NCBI GenBank assembly: GCA_022709425.1
Contig: JAKLIW010000017.1
Coordinates: forward strand, 1 to 58,929
Length of the DNA: 58,929 nt
Source of the DNA: a bacterium
Lineage (GTDB): Bacteria; UBP6; UBA1177; JAKLFG01
Direction: 5' to 3'
Below are positions 1 to 9,446 of this stretch, piece after piece; positions within the stretch are counted from its first letter, which is position 1, and every line of letters starts with the position of its first letter. Position numbers and translations under genes: made by a program. The notes beneath the pieces were generated by a model. It had not been told where the DNA came from, ran no database searches, and was given only the letters and a program-made list of their open reading frames with translations.

Positions 1-163
1 GCGACGGTGGGTGTCATAATTCGTCATTGCATCGCATTCATTATCTGGCCGAGGGTGAACAGGTTCAGGTTGAGCGGTGGTATCGGCAGGATATTACCAT
101 AATTCCGGTCAATGAGCGGTTTGAAGTTGGCAAAGGTCTTGTACAACATAAAGTTCACGAACA

Positions 164-864
164 TTATTGGCACTTAGCAGGATCTTGTTCGTCTGCACTG
201 TTCCCAGTAATGATCAAATCGCTATTATTCTCTTTTATTTTCTCGAATTGGGATAGATCGACAATACAGTTCCCCCATACGGAAAGCATATTAAGAGAGG
301 CACTCTTGTATAAAGGGGAAATGTCCGTTATATAGTTTCCGTTAACATGGAGCGCTGTTAGAACTGGAATATCTCCTATGGGTTCTAAATCATTTATTTT
401 GTTGTTGCCGAGTTTCAGGAAGGTGAGTTTGGTCAGGGTGCGGAGCGGTTCGAGCGATTCGACTTGGTTGTCAACGATCGACAAATCCTCCATGTTGGGC
501 ATATTCTCTATGCCTTTCAAGCTCTTGACCCCCCCCCGTAGCACTCTAACATCTCTACTTTGTTATATAATTCTGGATCGTCTTTTTGCCATAGACCGAT
601 ACCGATGGCATAATTTATTCTTTCCTCCACGCATGCTTTAAACGCGGGGTCCTCGAATTCTCCCGGTTTGAGTTTGCCGTTATCGCCATTATCACAGCCG
701 GTACAGGCGGTGAGGAGAATAAGGATGGTTAAGAAGAATGACCTCATCCCAACCTTCTCCTTGCAAAAGGAGAAGGAGCAAAAGGTATTGCCCTCGCCTT
801 TTACAAGGAGAGGGCGGCTCTGCCGGGTGAGGTTATTGGATGAGGTCTGTCTCGTGCCGTTCAT
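164..864 (-). pseudogene. LRR lipoprotein, frameshifted in a poly-G tract
   Basis: Surface leucine-rich-repeat lipoprotein in two frames. The amino part (ATG at 747, lipobox LTAC with Cys15) runs to a run of nine C at 529-537 (nine G in the coding strand) and then leaves frame. The LRR part resumes in the other frame and stops at 164. Adding one G joins them as LEC-YGGGV-K, which aligns without a gap to the intact paralogue at 36761-37510 (LEC-ISAGI-T); both end in a similar E-E/D-Q-D-x-A-(K/R)-C tail. A second start at 864 has a stronger Shine-Dalgarno (AGAAGGAGGA) and its own promoter. A 105-bp repeat separates the two starts and is open in frame. The gene is less GC-rich than its neighbours. 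It could be a pseudogene, a phase-variable gene in the off state, or a sequencing error in the homopolymer. Confidence 0.75.
742..846. repeat. MITE-like element in the LRR lipoprotein leader
   Basis: About 105 bp bounded by a perfect 9-bp terminal inverted repeat (ACCTCATCC / GGATGAGGT). It contains a perfect 10-bp hairpin at 752-775 (CCTTCTCCTT, loop GCAA), a second 10-bp hairpin with one mismatch at 791-814, and a small CGGC/GCCG hairpin. It lies between the strong Shine-Dalgarno and ATG at 864 and the signal-peptide codons. Its own edge supplies an AAGGAGAAGG ribosome site and the ATG at 747. No transposase is encoded. The structure fits a non-autonomous repeat; no second copy was noticed in the window. 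Confidence 0.7.
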
Positions 865-893
865 TTCACATCCTCCTTCTAATCACAAGGGCG

Positions 894-922
894 ACTATAG
901 CAAACAGTTTCTATGATGTCAA
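894..922 (-). promoter_or_regulatory. Promoter of the LRR lipoprotein
   Basis: On the minus strand, TTGACA (917-922), a 17-bp spacer and TATAGT (894-899) form a near-consensus sigma-70 promoter about 30 bp upstream of the ATG at 864. This promoter predicts that the transcript begins before the miniature repeat and reads through it. Confidence 0.75.
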
Positions 923-941
923 AAAGAGGAACGGCGTTCGA

Positions 942-2588
942 TCAGTTCGGATCGCTCTTGCACTTGACCGCCGGATGTATCGTGCAGACATCGGTCATCG
1001 GAGTGTCGGCATACCGTTCGTCGAGCCAGTCGAGCTGGTCGTCGAGCGACCAGAGGAACCCGTCGCTGTGTGACGCGCCGGTGCATTCACGGTACTGTAT
1101 CTGATACCCCATGTCACACAGATCGGCAAAGGCCTCCCGTTCAATGAAGGGGACCACCAGCGTGTCGTTCGCCGACAGTATCATGAAGGCGGGGATGTCA
1201 TCGATGCGCGGCACCGAACTGCGCGCCAGCGTGTTCTCCTTGATGTAGCAAAGCCACGGTTCGAACCCGTCGCAGAACGGGTCGAGCTGCGCCGCCGCAA
1301 GCAGTTCGGGGGTGAAGAGCTCCTCGAGCGTGTCGACCCCCGCCGCCTCGAGCGGACCGTCGAGATCGCACGAGGTCAGCGCGTGAGGACGGAGGTCGGC
1401 GTCCCACGGCGCGTTGAAGACAGCGGAGAGCATCATCGGTTCGTCGCGATACCAGTCGTTGGCCGACAGGAAGACCAGCGCGGTGTTCCCCGACGCCGGG
1501 ACATATTCGTTCAGGGCGCGCTTGGCGTGGCGGTACATATCGGTCGGCGGGATGCCCCAGACGGCACCCTTGATGGTGAGTTCGGGGGCGTAATACGGGG
1601 CGAAACGGGTGGTGAAGGCGGCGGCGTGGCCTCCCTGCGAACCGCCGGAGATGATGGCGTTGCCCGGCTGGACATCGATGCCGAATATCGACACCTCGGG
1701 CCGATCGAGGAAACTCGGGACGGCGCGGATCATGTCGAGCGACGCGATGGCGGTCGGTTCGCCGATGAGGTAGGAATGGAGTTCGGTCGATGCGGTGCCC
1801 ATGCTCTTGAGCCCGAGATAGTCGGGCGCGATGGCGATATAGCCAAACGAGGCGAAGAGCGCCGCGACCATCGCGGTGCCGTTGAGTTCGTCGCCGGCCG
1901 ATGGGGAGCAGGGATCGCCCAGACCCATGGTGCCGTGCTGCACCATGAGGACGGGGACCGTCTTGCCGGTCATCGGGATCGCGACGATGCCGGTCGCGTC
2001 GGTGAGCTGCCCCTTGTCCTGCGTCCGGTAACGGATCCGGAATACGAGGGTATCGTACTCGGGAGTCCGCTGGAGGTTCACTTCCTTGTCGTTCTTGAGT
2101 GTGGCCTTGATGATCGTGAGCGCCGCTTTGCTGGTCTGGGCGATGTCGGTCAAACTGCCGAACATCTGATCGACCTCGAGCACCTTGCCCAGATCGGGAC
2201 TCTGGACCCAGTGGTACGGGGTCATGCCGCAGAGGGCCGGTTCGACGCGCGGATCGTAGAGCGGACCGGTATCTTCATCGGGCGTTTCGTCGATCACCAG
2301 TCCGTCGCCGTCATGCGGCAGTTCTTCGGTCAGGGCGTCGTCTTCATCCGACGTCAGATCATCGGCGGCGTCGGTCAGTTCGTCGGTGGCGATCACATCG
2401 CCATCATCTCCCGCTCCGTCGGTATTATCGGATATATCGGGAAGCCCGTTGTCACTCTGTGCCGTATCGCTGTCGCCCGGGGTCAGATCGTCGAGATCGG
2501 CCGTTTCTTCCTTACTGCAACCGCCGAAAAACCCTATCAACACAAGGGACAAGAGAAATGCCGTAAAAAAACGAGAAACATCGCGCAT
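942..2588 (-). CDS. Lipase-like alpha/beta-hydrolase lipoprotein
   Basis: Secreted esterase or lipase of the alpha/beta-hydrolase fold, 548 residues. A signal peptide ends in lipobox FGGC (Cys24), followed by an Asp/Glu/Thr-rich spacer of about 90 residues, so the protein should be membrane-anchored and exported. The catalytic domain follows. HGTMG is a plausible oxyanion motif. Ser317 in GGSQGGH is the nucleophile elbow, Asp475 in SANDTLV and His507 in ASHSDGF complete a triad in the right order. The family resembles secretory lipases and related prolyl-oligopeptidase-like hydrolases; the substrate cannot be told. The ATG at 2588 is chosen because a GGGAGGT ribosome site precedes it and the signal peptide begins there; the frame extends further upstream without signal character. 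Confidence 0.85.
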   Translation of the reverse strand: MRDVSRFFTAFLLSLVLIGFFGGCSKEETADLDDLTPGDSDTAQSDNGLPDISDNTDGAGDDGDVIATDELTDAADDLTSDEDDALTEELPHDGDGLVIDETPDEDTGPLYDPRVEPALCGMTPYHWVQSPDLGKVLEVDQMFGSLTDIAQTSKAALTIIKATLKNDKEVNLQRTPEYDTLVFRIRYRTQDKGQLTDATGIVAIPMTGKTVPVLMVQHGTMGLGDPCSPSAGDELNGTAMVAALFASFGYIAIAPDYLGLKSMGTASTELHSYLIGEPTAIASLDMIRAVPSFLDRPEVSIFGIDVQPGNAIISGGSQGGHAAAFTTRFAPYYAPELTIKGAVWGIPPTDMYRHAKRALNEYVPASGNTALVFLSANDWYRDEPMMLSAVFNAPWDADLRPHALTSCDLDGPLEAAGVDTLEELFTPELLAAAQLDPFCDGFEPWLCYIKENTLARSSVPRIDDIPAFMILSANDTLVVPFIEREAFADLCDMGYQIQYRECTGASHSDGFLWSLDDQLDWLDERYADTPMTDVCTIHPAVKCKSDPN

Positions 2589-2676
2589 GGAGACCTCCCT
2601 GATGCCTACTTTCGTAACGGCGTCATAGGGAACCCCGCTGGGGTCACATCTATATTGACACAACTTTTCATCTTGA

Positions 2677-2973
2677 TCAGGTTATCGGTTCCGACCGCTC
2701 GGTCACCTCTCGCCGCAACGCCTCGTTCAGCACGCGCCACTCCACCACATCCACCCGGAACGGCAGATCCGATTCGCGGAAGGCCGCGATGAGTTTCAAA
2801 AGCGCCGCATGGGCCACCGGCTCATCGCCCATGATGCACAGATCGAGGTCGGCGTACCGCTTGACGGTCCCCTTCACCCGCGAACCGAAAACGCGGACCG
2901 CGCGCCCCGGCAGATGATCGGTCAGTATCTTTTTGACCAGCGCCGCCTGTTCAGGCGTCAGAACGATCGTCAT
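2677..2973 (-). CDS. MNT-type nucleotidyltransferase domain protein
   Basis: Small protein of 98 residues with the minimal nucleotidyltransferase signature: VFGSRVKGTVKRYADLDL holds the G-S motif and the paired Asp residues that bind metal. Such proteins are often antitoxins (MntA) that AMPylate a HEPN toxin, or orphan members. No HEPN gene lies beside it: the next gene upstream is yebC on the opposite strand. The start at 2973 is preceded by GGAG at about 8 bp; several in-frame ATGs lie just upstream (2979, 2985, 2991). Function is open, either an orphan antitoxin or an unrelated nucleotidyltransferase. Confidence 0.75.
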   Translation of the reverse strand: MTIVLTPEQAALVKKILTDHLPGRAVRVFGSRVKGTVKRYADLDLCIMGDEPVAHAALLKLIAAFRESDLPFRVDVVEWRVLNEALRREVTERSEPIT

Positions 2974-3109
2974 GGACATCTCCATCCCCATCGGATTCGG
3001 GGTCAGTCTACACGCAACTTGACCGCTTGTAAAGTCCGCCGGAAAAATTTGCCTATCAAACCTCTTTATGCTAGGTTCTCCCGTCAGTATCTTTATTAAC
3101 GGAGGTCCC

Positions 3110-3853
3110 ATGTCAGGCCATAACAAGTGGAGCAGCATCAAACACAAGAAAGGTGCTGCTGACGCCAAACGTGGCAAGTTGTTCACGAAGCTCATCAAGG
3201 AGATCACCATCGCCGCCAAGGCGGGCGGCGGCGACCCCAACGGCAACCCGCGCCTGCGCACGGCGGTCCAGAACGCCCGCGCCGCCTCCATGCCGGTCGA
3301 CAACATCACCCGCGCCATCAAAAAAGGTACGGGCGAACTCGAAGGCGAGTCGTTCGAGGAGCTCACCTACGAGGGCTATGCCCCCGGCGGCGTGGCCATC
3401 ATGGTCGATGTGACCACCGACAACAAGAACCGCTCGGTCTCCGAGATCCGCCGCATTTTCTCCAAGGCGGGCGGCAACATGGGCGAGGCGGGCTGCGTCG
3501 GCTGGATGTTCGAGAAGAAGGGCCAGATAACGATAAAGAAAGAGGTCGCCACCGAAGACAAACTGATGGAACTCGCGCTGGACGCGGGGGCCGACGATGT
3601 GGTCGACGCGGGCGATTTCTGGCAGGTACTCACCCCCGCCACCGAACTGTATGCGGTCAACGATGTCCTGCAGAAAGCCGGTATCGCCATCGAAGAGAGC
3701 GCCGCGTCGCGTATCCCGACCAACACCATCAAGGTCGAGGGAAAGGTCGCCCATCAGGTCATGAAGCTTATCGAAGCTCTCGAAGACAACGAAGATGTCT
3801 CCAATGTGTACGACAACTCCGATATAGATCCCGCCGATATGCCGGAGGAGTGA
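3110..3853 (+). CDS. yebC: YebC/PmpR family protein
   Basis: YebC/TACO1-family protein of 247 residues, the usual length. The amino end [21 protein letters not shown] is diagnostic, and the acidic carboxy end ([16 protein letters not shown]) is also typical. Family members bind DNA or the ribosome and are linked to transcriptional control or to relief of translational stalling at proline runs. The start follows GGAGGTCCC. It heads an operon with ruvC (6-bp gap), ruvA and ruvB, a widely conserved order. Confidence 0.95.
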   Translation: MSGHNKWSSIKHKKGAADAKRGKLFTKLIKEITIAAKAGGGDPNGNPRLRTAVQNARAASMPVDNITRAIKKGTGELEGESFEELTYEGYAPGGVAIMVDVTTDNKNRSVSEIRRIFSKAGGNMGEAGCVGWMFEKKGQITIKKEVATEDKLMELALDAGADDVVDAGDFWQVLTPATELYAVNDVLQKAGIAIEESAASRIPTNTIKVEGKVAHQVMKLIEALEDNEDVSNVYDNSDIDPADMPEE

Positions 3854-3859
3854 ACTCCG

Positions 3860-4342
3860 GTGACCACCGCATCGGGTCCTCTTATCCTCGGCATCGACCC
3901 CGGCAGTATCAAGACCGGTTGGGGCGTTATCAGGAAGGAGGGCCAGAAACTCGTGCACATCGACAACGGCCTGATCATGCCGCCCAAGGACATGGAATTC
4001 CGCGACCGCATCGCCTTCATTTTTCAGGGGGTCAACGAGGTCATCGAGCAGTTCCAGCCGCACTGTCTGAGCCTCGAAGAGATATTCATGGCGAAGAACG
4101 CCCAGTCGGCGCTGAAACTGGGCCATGTGCGCGGCGCGGTGATGGCGGCGGCGTGCCTGCGCAATGTGCCGCTGGTCGAATATACCGCGAGCCGCGTGAA
4201 GCAGTCGGTATCCGGCAACGGCCGGGCCGAGAAATATCAGGTGCAACAGATGGTGAAGGTGATACTCGGGCTGAAGGAGATCGCGCAGGAGGATGCCTCC
4301 GACGCGCTGGCCAACGCCATCACCCACGCATTCACTCTGTGA
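3860..4342 (+). CDS. ruvC: Holliday junction resolvase RuvC
   Basis: RuvC endonuclease, 160 residues, which makes symmetrical nicks in Holliday junctions bound by RuvAB. The catalytic acidic residues are visible: Asp13 in GIDPGS, Glu73 in LSLEEIF, and Asp145/Asp148 in DASDALANA. The start is GTG, six bases after the yebC stop, with the CTCC stretch giving no strong ribosome site, so translational coupling is likely. ruvA follows after 8 bp. Confidence 0.96.
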   Translation: MTTASGPLILGIDPGSIKTGWGVIRKEGQKLVHIDNGLIMPPKDMEFRDRIAFIFQGVNEVIEQFQPHCLSLEEIFMAKNAQSALKLGHVRGAVMAAACLRNVPLVEYTASRVKQSVSGNGRAEKYQVQQMVKVILGLKEIAQEDASDALANAITHAFTL

Positions 4343-4350
4343 GGTGATCC

Positions 4351-4962
4351 ATGATCGGGTATGTACAGGGCACAGTCCAGTACCTTGACGACCGCTCCTG
4401 CGTGGTGCTGACCACCGGCGGGGTCGGCTATCAGGTCTTCCCGACGGCGGCGGCGCTCATGGCGCTCGTACCCGGCGCGCCGGTCGCGTTCCATATCGTC
4501 ACGGCGGTTCGCGAGGATGCGATAACGCTCTACGGGTTCTCGTCGGCCGACGAGAAGAAACTGTTCCTTTTGCTGACCGAGGTCGACAAGGTGGGGCCGC
4601 GGCTCGGACTCGCCATCATCGGCGCCGGGAACGTCTCCCAGATCATCGGCGCGATACTGGCGGGCAATTCGGCCTTCTTCAGCGCCATTTCGGGCATCGG
4701 TAAAAAGACCGCCGAAAAAATTATCATCGATATGCGCGACAAGGTGAAGAAACTGGCCGCCTCGGCGAGCATCGAGGCGCCGGCGGGCGGCGAAGCGCCG
4801 AACCGTCAGACCGGTGAAGCTGAAATGGGATTGTTGGCGCTCGGCTATCACCCCAACACCGTCAAGACGGTACTTGCGCGGATAGAGTCGAAGAATACGA
4901 AACGGGCCGAGGAGATCGTGCGCGAGGCGCTCGGCCTGATGCGGGAGAGCCCTAAGAAATGA
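4351..4962 (+). CDS. ruvA: Holliday junction branch-migration protein RuvA
   Basis: RuvA, 203 residues, the tetramer that binds four-way junctions and loads RuvB. It begins MIGYVQGTVQYLDDRSCVV (OB fold) and contains the helix-hairpin-helix segment GVGPRLGLAI-like (here KVGPRLGLAI) and GIGKKTAEKIIIDMRDK, then a flexible linker and a carboxy-terminal domain (residues about 150-200) that contacts RuvB. A GAGGTGATCC ribosome site precedes the ATG. It overlaps ruvB by 4 bp (ATGA). Confidence 0.96.
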   Translation: MIGYVQGTVQYLDDRSCVVLTTGGVGYQVFPTAAALMALVPGAPVAFHIVTAVREDAITLYGFSSADEKKLFLLLTEVDKVGPRLGLAIIGAGNVSQIIGAILAGNSAFFSAISGIGKKTAEKIIIDMRDKVKKLAASASIEAPAGGEAPNRQTGEAEMGLLALGYHPNTVKTVLARIESKNTKRAEEIVREALGLMRESPKK

Positions 4963-5996
4963 GCGACGAACAACGCATTAGCGAACAACGGGTCGTGGAA
5001 ACACAGTTCGTGCCCGAGGATGCGGCGGTCGAGAAGCGCCTGCGCCCTCAACGGCTCGACAACTATGTCGGCCAGAAGAATGTGGTCGACAACATCACCG
5101 TTTACCTGCAGGCGGCGCTCAAGAACAACCGGGCGCTCGACCACATGCTCCTCGCGGGGCCTCCGGGGCTCGGCAAGACGACGCTGTCGCTGATCATGGC
5201 CAACGAACTGGGCGTCCGCATCACCGTCACGAGCGGTCCGGCGCTTGAGAAGAAAGGCGACCTCGCGGGGCTCCTCACGAGCCTCGGCGAACGCGACATC
5301 CTTTTCATCGACGAGATACACCGGCTCAACGCCGCAGTCGAAGAGAGTCTCTACGCCGCAATGGAGGACTTCCGTTTCGACATCGTCATCGGCGAGGGAC
5401 CGCACGCACGCAGTATGCCGCTGACGCTCCAGCCCTTCACCCTCATCGGCGCGACCACCAAGACCGGATCGCTCTCATCTCCCCTGCGCGACCGGTTCCA
5501 GATAACCTTCCGCATGGATTATTACTCCGACGACGAACTCCAGCAGATCGTCGAACGGAGCGCGTCGATACTGGGTATCCCCATTGAGAAGGCGGGCGCC
5601 GCCGAGATCGCGCGCCGCAGCCGCGGCACCCCGCGCATCGCCAACCGCATCCTGCGCCGCGTCCGCGATTTCGCCGAGATCGAAGGAACCGGCGTCATCG
5701 ATATCGCCATCGCCAAGCACGCGCTGTCCCGCATGGAGATCGACGAAGAGGGACTCGACCAGATGGACCGCACGATACTCATGACCATCATCGACATGTT
5801 TCGCGGCGGGCCGGTCGGCATCGAATCGATAGCGGCGGCGGTCAGCGAAGAGAAGCGGACACTCGAAGAGGTCTACGAACCCTACCTCATGAAGATGGGG
5901 TATATCGCCCGGACGCCGCGCGGCCGGATCGCCACGCCACGCACCTTCAAGAAATTCGGGCTCGAACCGCAGATACCGCAGGAGAAATTGTTTTGA
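4959..5996 (+). CDS. ruvB: Holliday junction branch-migration helicase RuvB
   Basis: RuvB AAA+ motor, 345 residues. Walker A GPPGLGKT is at about 67-74, Walker B ILFIDEIHR at about 114-122, and sensor-1 GATTK with the RDRF arginine finger follows. The winged-helix end carries the signature TPRGR. It drives branch migration with RuvA. It overlaps ruvA upstream and the next gene downstream by 4 bp each, so the three are likely translated together. Confidence 0.97.
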   Translation: MSDEQRISEQRVVETQFVPEDAAVEKRLRPQRLDNYVGQKNVVDNITVYLQAALKNNRALDHMLLAGPPGLGKTTLSLIMANELGVRITVTSGPALEKKGDLAGLLTSLGERDILFIDEIHRLNAAVEESLYAAMEDFRFDIVIGEGPHARSMPLTLQPFTLIGATTKTGSLSSPLRDRFQITFRMDYYSDDELQQIVERSASILGIPIEKAGAAEIARRSRGTPRIANRILRRVRDFAEIEGTGVIDIAIAKHALSRMEIDEEGLDQMDRTILMTIIDMFRGGPVGIESIAAAVSEEKRTLEEVYEPYLMKMGYIARTPRGRIATPRTFKKFGLEPQIPQEKLF

Positions 5997-7234
5997 GGAA
6001 CTATTACCGCTCGTTCGCCGCGGTCACCGCGCTCGACACCGTCGACCGCGCCGAGTTTCTTCCTTATATCTGGCGTCAAAAAGCCGAGATATCGGCGATG
6101 CACGACATCGGGCGCGAATTCTGGGTGACGCTCGATCACTCCATCGGACTGACGATGCGCCTGCTCAAGAACACGAAAGAGACCATGGGCGAACCGACGC
6201 AGACGATGCTGCGCCCCCTATTCGGTCGCATCAACCGCGAACTCAATACGATACTGCAGAAGATAACCGACGAAGAATTCGGCTATCTCAAAAACGAACT
6301 CAAGATATTCCACCATATCGTTTCGCATACGATCAATCTGGTCGACAAGAATGTGGCCCACTTTGTGCCGCGCTTCCTGTTCATATCGCTCATCGAACAG
6401 ATGCGCCTCCTCTACCCGCTGGGAGAACGAACCGTGAATCCCACAGCGCTTGCCCGCGGCGATTACCGGCTGCTGGTCACGCGGCATGTGGCTCATCAAT
6501 TCAGCAAACGGCTCGTCGAGATCATCGATTTCCTGCTCTGGTATCGTGAGGTTTCGCCGGTGCTACTTCCCGAACATCGTCAGGAGTATCAGGCGAAGCT
6601 GCTTGCCATGACACGGGACGCCATTGACGAGCGAATGGAATTCTCGGATACCGACGGTTACTCGATGCGCGAAATGATCTTGGAACTCCGCGAGATAGTC
6701 ACCACCTCGCTCATCACCGAAAAATTCATGGAGATATCGAACGAGCTTTCCTATGCGGCGGGCGACGCTCCGATCGATGCCGATAAATGGCTCTCGGCAT
6801 TCTGCGCCGTCTTTATGCCGTCGGTCGGCGACGACCGCAAGAACAACACCATCATACGGGATCTCACCATCGCCGAACGCCTGCTTACCGATGCGATGGT
6901 CGCCGCCGAAGCAGAAGACACCGAAAAACTCCATCGCCAGATATTCCTCGCCAGCTCGATACGCCCCTTCCTCACCGATGTCACCCGTCCCCTTCTCTCT
7001 CCCAAGGTAGGGCTCGAACTCGACATTTTTTTCGAGATCATGGAATATCTCGATCACCTCTATCCCGATGTCATCATCACCGCCGATCTGAGTCGGGCTT
7101 TCCGCAAAACAAGACAACTGCTCGACGAAGAGATCGAACGGGTGAAAGTGACCGGCGCGGTCACGATAACCGATGACGATATTCAACTGTTCATCGACAA
7201 GGTGAACGGTCTGCGCGCCCGGGAAACGACCTGA
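5993..7234 (+). CDS. Conserved-looking unknown protein coupled to ruvB
   Basis: Unrecognised 413-residue protein, mostly predicted alpha-helix with many charged residues, no signal peptide, no membrane segment and no motif that I can assign. It begins at TTG (5993), overlapping the ruvB stop by 4 bp, with GGAG about 8 bp upstream in the ruvB end. The long frame with codon use like its neighbours supports a real gene. The position suggests co-expression with Holliday junction repair but not necessarily a shared function. A later ATG at residue 34 (MHDIGREFW) is possible. Confidence 0.8.
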   Translation: MRNYYRSFAAVTALDTVDRAEFLPYIWRQKAEISAMHDIGREFWVTLDHSIGLTMRLLKNTKETMGEPTQTMLRPLFGRINRELNTILQKITDEEFGYLKNELKIFHHIVSHTINLVDKNVAHFVPRFLFISLIEQMRLLYPLGERTVNPTALARGDYRLLVTRHVAHQFSKRLVEIIDFLLWYREVSPVLLPEHRQEYQAKLLAMTRDAIDERMEFSDTDGYSMREMILELREIVTTSLITEKFMEISNELSYAAGDAPIDADKWLSAFCAVFMPSVGDDRKNNTIIRDLTIAERLLTDAMVAAEAEDTEKLHRQIFLASSIRPFLTDVTRPLLSPKVGLELDIFFEIMEYLDHLYPDVIITADLSRAFRKTRQLLDEEIERVKVTGAVTITDDDIQLFIDKVNGLRARETT

Positions 7235-7235
7235 T

Positions 7236-9437
7236 TCAGGGACTCAACGGATCGGGTATCGGCGCCGCATCCCCCGAATACATCGTATCGTTGTCCGTTC
7301 CGCAGACGCGGCCTAACGATGCCGACACCTCATAGCCATCCGGAAGGTCCCACGCATTGACCGCCACGCTATTGGTGACGAACGCCGCACAGAGCTCATC
7401 GCATGAATCGACCGAGTATACCGTCGCATCAGACAGATCGAGTCCGTTGGCATTCCCCGAGAATTGAACCCGTTCAACCGTGACCGTGGCGTCGGCATAA
7501 ACGCCGAGCCCGTGGGCTATCGGGACGCCGGGAGCGAACGGGCAATCTTCGGGACGCAAAAGACAGTCGCGCGGCAGGGTATCGGCGACCAGCGCCTCCG
7601 CGAGCGCGAGCATCGGTCCGCCACATGAATTTTTACCGAACGCCATGATGCCGTACATGCGGTTATCTTCGACCTGCACCCGTTCCATGGTCGCCACCAC
7701 GCCATATTGAAGAGCGATACCGATACCGTGCTCGCCGTCGGCCGCCTGCCCGGCGGTGTCGCGTACCGTGAGGTCCTTCGCCGTCAGCATCGTATCGCAA
7801 ACACTCTCCTCGGCGCCATAGACGAGCACACCGGCGGTCCGGTTATGTTCGACCAGCACCCGGGCGAACGATACCTCGGCATGCCGATAGATGCCGATAC
7901 CGATACCGGCGCTTTCGTCGAGCGCCTGCGGCCGGGTGCCGCGCACCGTGAGGTCAGTCGCCGTCAACCGCGTGGTATAGTCGCCCTCCTCGTAGACAGA
8001 CACGAGCAGTCCGAAAGTACGATTATTCTCGATGAGTATCCGATCAAGCGTGACGTCGGTCTCATTAAGCAGGACGATACCGTGGCCGTCGATAAGGCCG
8101 AAAGGATCCTCGACCGTCCCGGCAACGGTGATGTCGCGCCCCGTCACGGTAAGGGACGGTTCGCCCGACAGCGGCCCCATCAGCATCACTCCCACATTGG
8201 TCGAGCGAAGGACCGCCACCCGCTCCAGTTCAGCGGTCAGCGCGTAGTCAAGGTCGAGTCCACGCGCCGGATAACCGTCAGCCACTTGCGCCTGCGTGTC
8301 GCTGATAATGACATCGGTGAGGGTTGCCGTACCGAGTTGTGTTCCCTCGATGCCCATCGCCGCAATGCCGAAGGCGCGGTTGCCGTCGACCAGCGTCCGG
8401 TTCAGTGTCAGCGCGGTCCGGTCAATGGCGGCGATGCCGTAGCCCCACTTGCCGCTGTTGGGCGACGACCTCGTGCCGCGCACCACCAGCAGATCGGCCG
8501 TCAGCGTCACGCCGGTCCCGCTTTCGGGGCCGTTCGCGCTGATGCCGCCGTAGGTGCAATTCTCGACGAGCGCCTCGGTCAATTCACCCTGTGCTCCGTC
8601 GTTAAATTCTATTCCTTTGCCGCGGTCGACCGTCGCATCGGAGGTCACGCCACGCACCAGAAGTCGGTTCGCGGTCAGCGTTGCGGCGCAACCGGCGACC
8701 TCCGCCGTACAGAGTCGTATGCCGACATGCAGAGCGTTCTCGATCGATGAATCGTGCAGGGTCGCCGTGGCGGCACCATCTAGGAAGATGCCCCCCGACG
8801 CATCCTCGTCGTTCCCAACGATATGGAGCCGGGTCGCCGTGAGACTCCCCTCTCCCGCGACCATGACGCCCCAGCCGACGGCGTCACGCACCGTGATGCC
8901 GGTCATCGTGACGGCTCCCCCCTCTATCGTGATGCCGTCAAGCGCCGTTTCCCCGGGACAGGCGCCGATGAGGGTGAGATTTCGGCCGTTCAGCGTCACC
9001 GGCGCATATGAACCTGCCGCAATGCGGATGACCGCGCCGTCGGGTGCGGCATCTATCGTGTTCTGCAGGTCATCGCCCGCCGCGACATCGACGACCGTCG
9101 CGCCGTCGGGCGGCTCATATTCTTCACAAAGTTGAACGCAGTCGGCCTCCCCGACCACCGGGAGCGTTCCGGCGGGACAGTCGGCGGCGACCAGCGGCAG
9201 ACAATAGTGATGGCCCGCATCCTCGGCGGCTTCCCACCCGTCGGGACAGAGACCCCAATCGACCGGCGCGGGAGGCATCGGCGCGGCGGGCGGCGTGAGT
9301 CCCAGATCGCAGGCCGCCTCGTCGGGTATCAACGGGTCGTCGGTCGCCGTATCGGTCGTTTCATCGGCATCGGTCAATGGAGCGGCGTGTTCGGCGCAAC
9401 CGAGAAAAAAGATGACGCAAAGGAAGAGGAACGGCAC
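7236..9437 (-). CDS. Right-handed beta-helix lipoprotein
   Basis: Exported protein of 733 residues. A short hydrophobic leader ends in FLGC (Cys14), then a Thr/Asp-rich spacer, a Cys-containing segment (residues about 40-110, DWGLCPDGWEAAEDAGHHYC) and a long series of repeats of the kind LTA-dL-V-GT... with short turns (LVEHNRTAGVLVYG, VQVEDNRMYGIMAFG). This is the pattern of parallel beta-helix repeats, found in surface adhesins and carbohydrate-active proteins. The start is GTG at 9437, ten bases after the korC stop and in the same frame, with no clear ribosome site; no ATG is available, and the leader is unusually short. It is the last gene of the kor run but its role is probably unrelated. 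Confidence 0.8.
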   Translation of the reverse strand: MPFLFLCVIFFLGCAEHAAPLTDADETTDTATDDPLIPDEAACDLGLTPPAAPMPPAPVDWGLCPDGWEAAEDAGHHYCLPLVAADCPAGTLPVVGEADCVQLCEEYEPPDGATVVDVAAGDDLQNTIDAAPDGAVIRIAAGSYAPVTLNGRNLTLIGACPGETALDGITIEGGAVTMTGITVRDAVGWGVMVAGEGSLTATRLHIVGNDEDASGGIFLDGAATATLHDSSIENALHVGIRLCTAEVAGCAATLTANRLLVRGVTSDATVDRGKGIEFNDGAQGELTEALVENCTYGGISANGPESGTGVTLTADLLVVRGTRSSPNSGKWGYGIAAIDRTALTLNRTLVDGNRAFGIAAMGIEGTQLGTATLTDVIISDTQAQVADGYPARGLDLDYALTAELERVAVLRSTNVGVMLMGPLSGEPSLTVTGRDITVAGTVEDPFGLIDGHGIVLLNETDVTLDRILIENNRTFGLLVSVYEEGDYTTRLTATDLTVRGTRPQALDESAGIGIGIYRHAEVSFARVLVEHNRTAGVLVYGAEESVCDTMLTAKDLTVRDTAGQAADGEHGIGIALQYGVVATMERVQVEDNRMYGIMAFGKNSCGGPMLALAEALVADTLPRDCLLRPEDCPFAPGVPIAHGLGVYADATVTVERVQFSGNANGLDLSDATVYSVDSCDELCAAFVTNSVAVNAWDLPDGYEVSASLGRVCGTDNDTMYSGDAAPIPDPLSP

Positions 9438-9446
9438 GGGGAGGAA

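Noticed and set aside
1383..2792. 469-codon open frame on the plus strand
   Set aside because: Antisense to the lipase-like lipoprotein, and crosses its promoter region into the next gene.
2677..3109. Complete MNT-HEPN toxin-antitoxin pair
   Set aside because: No HEPN-like frame occurs on either side of the nucleotidyltransferase.
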